Notes under the pieces: generated by a model
Database searches by the model: none
What the model saw: the letters and a program-made list of their open reading frames with translations, nothing else
Told to the model about the DNA's origin: nothing
Translations under genes and position numbers: made by a program
Assembly (NCBI GenBank): GCA_042408665.1
Contig: JBHOQW010000051.1
Coordinates: forward strand, 1-51,135
From: CAUJGQ01 sp042408665
GTDB taxonomy: Bacteria; Chloroflexota; Dehalococcoidia; CAUJGQ01
Reading direction: 5' to 3'
DNA length: 51,135 nt
Part shown: piece after piece, positions 8,470 to 17,633 of the stretch
Layout of the letters: every line of letters begins with the position of its first letter
Position numbering within the stretch: the first letter of the stretch is position 1

Positions 8470-10062
8470 ATGACCAGCACGCTCAGCGACGATGCGATCC
8501 GGGAACAGGTAGCGGCCTTCGAGGAGCAGCTGCGCCGGCAGTTGGGCGTCACCCAGCAGGAGGTCCGGCACTTCAAACGGCCGGAGGAGCTGCCCTTCAC
8601 CGCCGACGAGCGCGACCGGGTGACCATCCTGTTCGGCGGGCTCACCCGCACGCACGACGACGTGCTTAAGGCGGCGGCGGAGGGCCTGGGCTACCGCGTC
8701 CAGGACCTGCCCACGCCGGACAATGAATCCCTGGCCATCGGCAAGGAGTACGGCAACCGCGGCCAGTGCAACCCGACGTACTACACCGTCGGCAACCTGG
8801 TGAAGTACCTGCAGGGGTTGCGCAGGGCCGGGGTGCAGGACATCGAGAAGAAGTACGTGTTCATCACCGCCGGCGCCTGCGGTCCCTGCCGCTTCGGCAT
8901 GTATGAGGCCGAGTACCGCAAGGCCCTGCGCGACGCTGGTTTCGACCGCTTCCGTGTGCTCATCTTCCAGCAATCCGGCGGGCTCGAATCGAGCGGCAAG
9001 CTGGGCGAAGGCCAGAAGGAGGCCGGCATCCGTCTGGACGCCACCTTCTTCCTCACCGCACTGCGGGCCGTGATCGCCTCGGACATCGTCAACGCCATGG
9101 CCTACGCCATCCGCCCGTACGAGGTCGAGGCCGGCGCCACCGACCGGGCACTGGCCGAGGCGCGCGCCGTGCTCGCCGATGCCTTCCGCCACCGCCGCTC
9201 CGCGTGGCGGGCCCTGCGCCGCATCCGCGACATCTACAACGCGGTGGAGGTCGACCTCACCCGCGTCAAGCCCAAGGTCAAGATCACGGGTGAGTTCTGG
9301 GCGCAGACCACCGAGGGCGACGGCTCCTACCGCCTGCCCTCCTGGCTGGAGTCCGAGGGCGCCGAGGTGCTGACCGAGCCGGTGGGCACCTGGATAGACT
9401 ACATCCTGTGGAGCGGTATCGTCAAGCAGCGCGACCGCGTGGGGCTGCGGCCGGGCGCGCGCAAGCGGCTCATCGCCCTACACGCCGGCCTGCGCGTCTA
9501 CAAGCTCCTGTACACGTTCTACCGCTCGGCCCTCAACTTCCGCACGCCGCCGCTCATCAGCCAGAAGAAGCTGGCCGAGGTCTCGGACGACTATTACAAC
9601 ATCCGCATCGGTGGTGGTGAAGGCCACATGGAGGTGGGCAAGCACATCCTCGCCATCCTGGAGAAGAAGGCGCACATGGTCACCTCCATCAAGCCCTTCG
9701 GCTGCATGCCCAGCACCCAGTCCGACGGCGTGCAGTCCAAGGTGGTCTCCAAGCTCAAGGACAGCATCTTCATCCCCATCGAGACCTCCGGCGACGGCGA
9801 GGTGAACGTCAAGAGCCGGGTGCAGATGAAGCTGTTCGAGGCCAAGGTGCGGGCGCGCGAGGAGCTGCAGCGCGCGCTGGACGAGCACGGCGTCACGCTG
9901 GAAGAGGTCCAGGCCTACGTGGAGCGCCACCCCGAGCTGCGCCGGCCGATGCAGAAGCTGCCCCACCTGTACGTGGGCACGGCGGCCAACTTCGTGGCCA
10001 AGGTGGCGGCGCGGATGGGCAAGCGGCGGCGCGTGGTCGCAGCGCACTCACGCGCGGCGTGA
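8470..10062 (+). CDS. 2-Hydroxyacyl-CoA dehydratase-related partner protein (CoA-activase companion)
   Basis: This 530-residue protein follows the giant activase with its own AAGGAG site. Conserved cysteines suggest an iron-sulfur cluster: C100 (RGQCNPTYY), C137 and C140 (TAGACGPCRFGMYEAEYRKAL) and C412 (KPFGCMPSTQ). These motifs resemble the dehydratase/DUF2229-type proteins encoded next to double-headed activases. The C-terminal part holds a charged helical stretch (about 440-500). It probably receives the electron from, or is activated by, the upstream ATPase. Separate HgdA/HgdB-type dehydratase subunits are not encoded in this window, so either this protein is the catalytic subunit or the pair has another role. 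A strong hairpin (10088-10117) follows. Confidence 0.75.
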   Translation: MTSTLSDDAIREQVAAFEEQLRRQLGVTQQEVRHFKRPEELPFTADERDRVTILFGGLTRTHDDVLKAAAEGLGYRVQDLPTPDNESLAIGKEYGNRGQCNPTYYTVGNLVKYLQGLRRAGVQDIEKKYVFITAGACGPCRFGMYEAEYRKALRDAGFDRFRVLIFQQSGGLESSGKLGEGQKEAGIRLDATFFLTALRAVIASDIVNAMAYAIRPYEVEAGATDRALAEARAVLADAFRHRRSAWRALRRIRDIYNAVEVDLTRVKPKVKITGEFWAQTTEGDGSYRLPSWLESEGAEVLTEPVGTWIDYILWSGIVKQRDRVGLRPGARKRLIALHAGLRVYKLLYTFYRSALNFRTPPLISQKKLAEVSDDYYNIRIGGGEGHMEVGKHILAILEKKAHMVTSIKPFGCMPSTQSDGVQSKVVSKLKDSIFIPIETSGDGEVNVKSRVQMKLFEAKVRAREELQRALDEHGVTLEEVQAYVERHPELRRPMQKLPHLYVGTAANFVAKVAARMGKRRRVVAAHSRAA

Positions 10063-10087
10063 TGCGGGGAGTCCGGCCCTCACCCCC

Positions 10088-10117
10088 TGCCCCCCTCTCT
10101 CCGAAGAGAGGGGGGCA
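10088..10117 (+). terminator. 13-bp hairpin after the dehydratase pair, part of a dispersed palindromic repeat
   Basis: TGCCCCCCTCTCT (10088-10100) pairs perfectly with 10105-10117 around the loop CCGA, followed by TTGTC. The flank GGCCCTCACCCCC matches the start of other repeats in the window (13578-13650, 24266-24400, 27289-27300, 49240-49288). It probably ends the operon, and is also a member of a genome-wide repeat family. The remaining bases up to 10236 show only a second GC-rich repeat-like patch (10190-10215). Confidence 0.6.
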
Positions 10118-10236
10118 TTGTCATGGGCGCAGCGCGTCCGCCGTCACATGCACCCTGCGCCCGCTTGCGGGAGGGGGGACGAGGGCCGGCTCGCCGGGTT
10201 CGTCCCTTCTCCCCGGTTGGCCGTCGGTCGGGCCTC

Positions 10237-11262
10237 TTAGCGGGTGGGCAGCGCCGGCTCCTGTGCCGCCTCTCGCTCCCGGCGGGGCGCGATCAGGTCG
10301 TGCGGGCCAAGCCCCAGCGCCCAGGCGGAAAGGATGCCGAGCGCGTTGGTGGTGAGCAGCAGCACCAGGTGGGCACCCACGGCAAAGCCGCCGGCCGCCG
10401 CCCGCTCGATCGCGCGCAGGACGAGGAGCTCCGTCACCACCACGTGGTACGGGCCGACGTGCGCCGGAGTGAGCGGCAGCGACAGCACGAGGTTAGCGCC
10501 CACCATCACCAGCAGCGCGTCGGTAAACCTCATCGAGAGGCCGAAAGCGATGCCCAGGCACCAGTACACGCTGATCTCAACCAGCCAGATGAGCATCCCC
10601 AGCGCGACCAGGGCCGCGCCGAGCCTGGGCGAACGCAGGGCGTCCATGCCGTGGAGAAACTGGGGCACGCGCTCGGCCAGCGCCCGGCGCAGTGGCCGTG
10701 GCAGCCAGCGCAGCGGCGGCATGGCCGCGAAGTCGCGCGTACGGTCCGTGCGCGCCACCCGCAGCGCCAGGGGAACGCCCACGGCAAGCGCGAGAAGCAA
10801 CAGGGCTACCGTGGCCTGCGAGATGACGACAAGGTCCGCTATGAGCGAGGCCAGGGCCACGGTCACGATCAGCGTCGCCCAGTTGAGGGGCGTCTCCACC
10901 GCGAATACCGTGGCCGTCAGCTCCGTGCGCGGGATACCAAAACGACGAGCGGCGATCTGCACGCGCAGGAGGTCGCCCCCACGCAGGGGGATAAGCGTGT
11001 TGGCCAGCGCGGCGACCAGGTAGATGCCCGCCAGCTCCCGGAAGGGCAGGGGCCGGCGGTGCCACAGGAGCAGGCGCCAGCGTGCCGCCTGCAGCAGCTT
11101 GGAGGCGGTGAACAGGGCGGCAGCCAGCAGCGCCCAGGTGGGGTGCACGTGTCGCAGGCGCGGCACCGCCTCGACCGGGTCCACGCGCCACAGCAACAGC
11201 GCCACGAACAGGGCGGTGAGGAGGGCGTGGACGAGCCACCGGTACCGCGTCCACAGGTCCAT
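10237..11262 (-). CDS. Lysylphosphatidylglycerol synthase-like flippase-domain membrane protein (UPF0104 family)
   Basis: The ATG at 11262 (AGGGGG site upstream) gives 341 residues with about eight hydrophobic segments and few extramembrane loops. Typical family stretches are SKLLQAARWRLLL, ...IYLVAALANTLIPLRGGDLLRV (the conserved P-x-R-x-G-D region) and SLPLTPAHVGPYHVVV near the C-terminus. The family includes the membrane half of MprF, which flips lipids, and many stand-alone homologues of unknown substrate. No synthase domain is attached. It may move a polyprenyl or glycolipid across the inner membrane. The gene stands alone on the minus strand. Confidence 0.82.
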   Translation of the reverse strand: MDLWTRYRWLVHALLTALFVALLLWRVDPVEAVPRLRHVHPTWALLAAALFTASKLLQAARWRLLLWHRRPLPFRELAGIYLVAALANTLIPLRGGDLLRVQIAARRFGIPRTELTATVFAVETPLNWATLIVTVALASLIADLVVISQATVALLLLALAVGVPLALRVARTDRTRDFAAMPPLRWLPRPLRRALAERVPQFLHGMDALRSPRLGAALVALGMLIWLVEISVYWCLGIAFGLSMRFTDALLVMVGANLVLSLPLTPAHVGPYHVVVTELLVLRAIERAAAGGFAVGAHLVLLLTTNALGILSAWALGLGPHDLIAPRREREAAQEPALPTR

Positions 11263-11462
11263 GCCTGAGCATCCCCCTGCCCGTGTAGCCGTCTCCCGCT
11301 TACGATAGCAGGAGCAGGCGCGTGGGGGGCCAGGACCGGCGAGATGGGCGCAGGCGCACACCGTGGGCGCCTCACCCGGCGCGTATCCCCACCGCCCCGC
11401 GCACATCGCGGCCGCTCACCGCGCCGCGAGAGTGTCCCATCGGTGCTGGAGAGAGGACCGCT

Positions 11463-11966
11463 ATGCCGCCCGTAGTGCGCCACACATCTCACCCGATCAT
11501 CCGTGCCGCCCGCGACGAGGACGGCTGGGACCTGGTTGGCCTCATTGCCGCCTGCTGGTCGGAATATTCGGGCTGCATCATGGATGTAGACGGTGAGGCG
11601 CCCTGGCTGCGCGCACCGGCTTCCGCCTTCGCCGCCAGGGGTGGATGCCTGTGGGTGGCCGAACAGTGCGAGCGGGTGGTGGCCAGTGTGGGGCTTGTGC
11701 CCGCCGCCGACCCTGACGGCGTCGAGCTCAAGTCGCTGTACGTGGCGCGCTTCGCCCGGCGCGCCGGCCTGGGCAGTCGGTTGGTGGCGCTGGTGGAGGC
11801 GGAGGCAGAGCGACGCGGTGCCCGCTTCGTCGAACTGTGGAGCGACACCCGCTTCACGGACGCCCACCGCCTGTACGAGCGGCTCGGCTACCGCCGCGGC
11901 GGCACGCGCGCGCTGCACGACCTGTCGCGCACCGTGGAGTACCACTTCCGCAAAGAACTGCCATGA
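11463..11966 (+). CDS. GNAT family N-acetyltransferase
   Basis: The ATG at 11463 follows GAGAGGA and gives 167 residues. The acetyl-CoA-binding motif A is clear: ELKSLYVARFARRAGLGSRLVALVEAEAERRGA at about 88-120, where RRAGLGS is the pyrophosphate loop. The C-terminal motif B is LWSDTRFTDAHRLYERLGYRRGG. The final HFRKEL resembles acetyltransferases acting on small amines or amino acids, but the acceptor is unknown. Upstream (11263-11462) is a divergent intergenic region without a clear promoter. Downstream it converges with livF after 18 bases. Confidence 0.85.
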   Translation: MPPVVRHTSHPIIRAARDEDGWDLVGLIAACWSEYSGCIMDVDGEAPWLRAPASAFAARGGCLWVAEQCERVVASVGLVPAADPDGVELKSLYVARFARRAGLGSRLVALVEAEAERRGARFVELWSDTRFTDAHRLYERLGYRRGGTRALHDLSRTVEYHFRKELP

Positions 11967-11984
11967 GCCGGTCGCGGGCCAGCC

Positions 11985-12772
<788 letters not shown>

Positions 12773-12776
<4 letters not shown>

Positions 12777-13713
12777 GGTGCGTCGCTCCCTGCTGCCGCC
12801 CGGCCGCCCGCTCGACCCAGGTAAGCCTCGATCACCCGCGGGTTGCTGCGGATCTCGGCCGGCGTTCCCTCGGCGATGCGCTCGCCGTGGTCCAGCACCA
12901 TGATGCGGTCGGAGATGCCCATCACCACTTTCATATCATGCTCGATGAGCAGGATGGTGAGCCCGGTATCGCGCAGCCGCTCGATGAACCGCATGGTGGC
13001 GGCGGTCTCCATCGGGTTCATGCCGGCGGTAGGCTCGTCCAGGAGCAGCAGGCGGGGCCGCGTGGCCAGGGCGCGGGCGATCTCCAGTCGGCGCTGGTCG
13101 CCGTAGGAGAGGTTGCGCGCCCACTCGTGCTCCTTGTGCGCCAGGCCCACGAACTGCAGCAGGGCGCGTGCCTCCTCCCGTGCCCGCGCCTCCTCGCGGT
13201 TCACGGCTGGCCAGCGCACGATGGCGCCGAGCGCGTTCGTGGTCAGACGGCAGTGCATACCTACCAGCACGTTCTCCAGCGCGCTCATGGCGCCGAACAG
13301 GCGGATGTTCTGGAAGGTGCGGGCGATGCCCAGCCGGGTGACCTGGTGTGGCTTGAGCCCCACGATGTTGCGCCCCGCGAAGGTGATCGTGCCGGCATCC
13401 GGTCGGTACAGCCCGGCGATGATGTTGAAGAACGTGGTCTTGCCGGCACCGTTGGGGCCGATGATGCTGTAGATGCGCCGTTCGGGCAGCGTGAAGTCCA
13501 CGTTGCTCACGGCCACCAGCCCGCCGAAGCGTTTGGTCACCCCGCGCGCCTCGAGGAGCGGCTGGTCCCTCCCCTCCGGCTCCTGGCTCTCACCCCGGCC
13601 TTCGACCATTGCTCTCCCCCGGCTGGGCGGGAGGGAGGGGTTGGGGTGAGGATCATCGCCGGGAGTGGGCTGTGCGGTCAGGGCCGTCGGCGGCCACGTG
13701 GGGCCGTTCGTGC

Positions 13714-13717
<4 letters not shown>
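12773..13717 (-). CDS. livG: Branched-chain amino acid ABC transporter ATP-binding protein LivG, with repeat-encoded N-terminus
   Basis: The 314-residue protein has Walker A GPNGAGKTT at 87-94, signature LSYGDQRRLEIARAL and Walker B LLLLDEPTAGMNP. The LivG-typical NIIAGLYRPDAG and ARTFQNIRLF are present. The start overlaps the livM stop (ATGA) with an AGGGAG site. Residues 23-47 (PHPNPSLPPSRGRAMVEG...) are low-complexity and are encoded by a copy of the dispersed palindromic repeat, read in frame. The ATPase proper begins at about residue 53, so this protein is about 50 residues longer at its N-terminus than usual. The core is intact and probably functional. Confidence 0.92.
13578..13650. repeat. 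Dispersed CCCTCACCCC-type palindromic repeat inserted in frame in livG
   Basis: Read on the minus strand it begins CCTCACCCCAACCCCTCCC, passes through GGGGGAGAG and ends in CCGGGGTGAGAG, so the ends are inverted copies. The same type of unit lies between genes at 10078-10118, 24266-24400, 27289-27300 and 49240-49288. Here it lies inside the coding region and adds about 25 residues. Confidence 0.7.
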
Positions 13718-14903
<1,186 letters not shown>

Positions 14904-14904
<1 letters not shown>

Positions 14905-15872
14905 CACGCCTTCTCCGGCAGGGCCTCGCCGAGGATGCCGGACGGCCGGAACACCAGCACGGCGATCAGGATGGCGAACACCACCGACTGCGTCCAGCGC
15001 GGGTCGAAGCGAAAATCGCTGAAGGCGCTGAACACGCCGATGAGGATGCCGCCCAGAAAGGCGCCCTGGATGTTGCCGATGCCGCCGAACACCGCGGCGG
15101 TGAACGCCAGCAGGCCGAAGCGGAACCCCTGCTGGAACCAGACGAAGTTGTTGTAGGCGCCGAAGATCAGCCCGGCCGCACCGGCCAGCGCACCGCCAAT
15201 CAGGAACGTCAGGCGGATCGTCTGGTTGATGTCGATACCCATCAGCGCCGCCGCCTCCCGGTCCTGGGCGGTAGCGCGCATCGCCTTGCCCAGCCGGGTG
15301 CGGTTCACGAACAGCGTCAGCCCCGCCATCAGCGGCAGCGCGGTGGCCAGCACCGCCAGGTCCTTGGTGGTGTAGCTGAGGCTGGTGTGCAGGCCAAAGA
15401 CCTCGGTAAGCAGGTTCTTGGCCGGGATGACATCCGGGAAGTTCACCTGCGAGGCGCCCTTCCAGTGCAGGCCGACGTTGATCAGGATGAACGAGGTGCC
15501 GATGGCGGAGATAAGCGGCGCCAGCCGCGGTGCGTGCCGCAGCGGCCGGTACGCCACCCGCTCGATGGTGGCGTTGAGCAGGGCGGTAAACAGCATGACG
15601 AGCACGAGCACCAAGGGCAGGAGCAGGGCCACCTTCCCGGCGGAGGCGTGGTCCAGCGCCAGGGCCTGCACCAGCGTCAGCGCCAGCATGGAGCCGAGCA
15701 TGAACACGTCGCCGTGCGCGAAGTTGATCAGCTCGATGATGCCGTACACCAGCGTGTAGCCGAGCGCCACCAGGGCGATCACGGCGCCGTTGGAAATGCC
15801 GATAAGCAGGACTTGCAGAAAGAGTTGCGGGTCAGACAACGGCCCGAGGAGCCATTCGATGAAGCCACTCAT
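14904..15872 (-). CDS. livH: Branched-chain amino acid ABC transporter permease LivH
   Basis: The 322-residue permease has the LivH signatures GISNGAVIALVALGYTLVYGIIELINFAHGDVFMLG near the N-terminus and the ATPase-contact loop TRLGKAMRATAQDREAAALMGI at about 211-232. It has about eight membrane segments. It lies between livK, separated by a 99-base gap with a strong hairpin (15927-15955), and livM, with which it overlaps by one base. That suggests livHMGF is one tightly coupled translation unit. Confidence 0.92.
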
Positions 15873-15926
15873 GGCCGGCCCTCATCTCTTCTCGGTGCGT
15901 GATGGTGTGAATCGCGGAGATATGAC

Positions 15927-15955
15927 GGCGGGCGGTGCCAGAGGTACCGCCCGCC
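15927..15955 (-). other. Intercistronic hairpin between livK and livH
   Basis: GGCGGGCGGT (15927-15936) pairs perfectly with ACCGCCCGCC (15946-15955) around a 9-base loop, 16 bases after the livK stop on the minus strand. No U tract follows. Such elements after a binding-protein gene typically protect its mRNA 3' end or reduce read-through, so the binding protein outnumbers the permease. Confidence 0.6.
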
Positions 15956-15971
15956 ACCCTGGGGGCCTCGC

Positions 15972-17192
15972 CTACTGCACCGCGTTCAGCAAGGTGACAA
16001 ACTCGAACTTCCCGTTCTTCACCTGCTGGCCACTCATCGTGGTGAGCGTGGTGTCGCCGTTCTGGTCGAAGCTCCACTTGCCGAGCACGCCGTCGAAGTC
16101 CTTGGTGGCGAAGACGGCGTCGCGGATAGCGGCGCGGTCCTTCTTCCCTGCCCGCTCGATGGCGGCCACCGCCACCTGGCAGGCCTCATACCCGTAGGCG
16201 GTGTAGGCCTCCGGCTCGCTCTTGAACTTGTCCTTGTACTTGCGGTACCAGTCGGCACCCTTGCCGGTGAGCTTGTCCGGCGGCAGGCCGCCGAAGGTCA
16301 CGTAGGTGCCCTCCGCCGCCTCGCCGGCGTCCTTTAGGAAGGCCTCCTCAAAGATGCCGTCTGGGCCCATCAGCTTCACGCTCGGGCCAAGGGTGGCGCG
16401 CAGGTCCTTCCAGAGCTTGCCGGCGTTGTTCTGGGTGATGCCGCCGTAGTACACGAGGTCCGGGTTCGTGTTCTTGATCTTCTGCGCCAGGGCGCGGTAG
16501 TCGCTCGCCTTGGCGTCGATACCTTCAAACCCCTTAACGTCCAGGCCGATCTTCTTGGCGGTGTCCTGGAACACCTGGGCCAGGCCCTGGCCGTAGAGCT
16601 GGGTGTCATGCAGCACGTAGACGGACTTGACGCCCATCTGCTTGGCCCAGTTGGCGCCCGCGGCCCCCTGCAGGTCATCCGCCGGAACCACGCGCGTGTA
16701 GTTCGGCTTCCCCGTCGGCTGGTAGACCTGCGGTTCGTTGGGCTCGCCCTTGCCCGGCTTCGTCAGCCCCGGGTAGGTGTTGGCCGGGCTGATCATCACC
16801 AGGTTGGCCTTGTTCAAGATGGGAATGGAGACCTTGGCCGCGCCGGAGTTGAAGGTGCCGATGTAGACCATCACGTCTTTGTCATTGACGGCCTTATTCG
16901 CGTTCTCCGACTCCTTGGCCGCGTCCCACTGCCCCTTGGCCGCAGTCGCGTCATCCCAGTCTTCATACTTGAGCGTAAACTTGCCCGCCTTGTAGTTGTG
17001 CTCCTCCAGGCACATCTTGATCGCGTTGACGATGGTGTCCGTCTGCCCTTTGGAGCTACCCGTCCGCGGCAGGCTGGAGACAATCTTGATGGTGTTTTCG
17101 TCGCCGCCACCGCCACCGCCACACGCCGCGACACCCAGCGTGAGCAGCGCCACACCGGCGATCACCAGCCCGAGAACCCGATTGCGTGGCAT
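15972..17192 (-). CDS. livK: Branched-chain amino acid ABC transporter substrate-binding lipoprotein (LivK-like)
   Basis: The 406-residue protein starts after GGAGGAGGG. A lipoprotein signal ends in LGVAAC with the lipidated C24, followed by a Gly6 linker. The mature part is a type I periplasmic-binding fold (KIVSSLPRTGSSKGQTDTIVNAIKMC..., later LVYYGGITQNNAGKLW and AYTAYGYEACQVAVAAIERAG). A lipoprotein anchor fits either a monoderm envelope or a tethered receptor. The gene is first in the liv unit, behind a candidate promoter at 17323-17352 and a leader with nested inverted repeats. The ligand is presumably leucine, isoleucine or valine, inferred from family and neighbours. Confidence 0.92.
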   Translation of the reverse strand: MPRNRVLGLVIAGVALLTLGVAACGGGGGGDENTIKIVSSLPRTGSSKGQTDTIVNAIKMCLEEHNYKAGKFTLKYEDWDDATAAKGQWDAAKESENANKAVNDKDVMVYIGTFNSGAAKVSIPILNKANLVMISPANTYPGLTKPGKGEPNEPQVYQPTGKPNYTRVVPADDLQGAAGANWAKQMGVKSVYVLHDTQLYGQGLAQVFQDTAKKIGLDVKGFEGIDAKASDYRALAQKIKNTNPDLVYYGGITQNNAGKLWKDLRATLGPSVKLMGPDGIFEEAFLKDAGEAAEGTYVTFGGLPPDKLTGKGADWYRKYKDKFKSEPEAYTAYGYEACQVAVAAIERAGKKDRAAIRDAVFATKDFDGVLGKWSFDQNGDTTLTTMSGQQVKNGKFEFVTLLNAVQ

Positions 17193-17257
17193 CTGCGTTC
17201 CCTCCTCCTCACGCTTCGCTACCGCCTCACCGGTATGCGAGGTGCCTGAGATACCGA

Positions 17258-17297
17258 CCTGTATCGCTCAGGATACGATATCCCTATGCAGTACAGG
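17258..17297. promoter_or_regulatory. Nested inverted repeats in the livK leader
   Basis: Outer arms CCTGTA (17258-17263) and TACAGG (17292-17297) enclose GGATA-cga-TATCC (17271-17283) and the overlapping alternative GTATC/GATAC. The element lies between the candidate promoter and the livK start, so it could be an operator or a leader that switches between hairpins. Confidence 0.35.
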
Positions 17298-17322
17298 TTC
17301 CAGGTAGGATTCCCGTAGGTGA

Positions 17323-17352
17323 ATCATGCGCCGGTGCCGTAGATATGGTCAA
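17323..17352 (-). promoter_or_regulatory. livK: Candidate promoter of the liv operon
   Basis: On the minus strand, TTGACC (17352-17347), an 18-base spacer and CATGAT (17328-17323) match sigma-70 boxes 5/6 and 4/6. It would give a leader of about 120 bases. The rest of the 441-base gap 17193-17633 contains a hairpin ACCCCCTG-CGGC-CAGGGGGT (17530-17549) on the side of the debranching gene and no credible ORF. Confidence 0.45.
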
Positions 17353-17633
17353 TACCTGGCGCCGCATCAGACGGAGAACACCGGTGCAGCCGCGGGCCAG
17401 CGCTGAGTGTTTGATAGGATGGAGAGGGTCGCTTGTGGGGGCTTCGCGCGTTTGCATCCGGCCGGCGCCGTGACGGGCCCGACGGTGTGGTGGTCGACCC
17501 GTCTGGCGCCGGTTTCGAGGTGAAGGTGCACCCCCTGCGGCCAGGGGGTATGGTCTAGCCGGGCAAGACACGAAGCAGCCACGCCGTGCCCTGTCTGTCA
17601 TAACGCGGCACGGCGAGACGGTGAGGTTCGGCG

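Noticed and set aside
10123..11268. Plus-strand open frame opposite the flippase-like protein
   Set aside because: Arg/Gln/His-rich translation without domains. The minus strand gives a coherent membrane protein with family motifs and a ribosome site.
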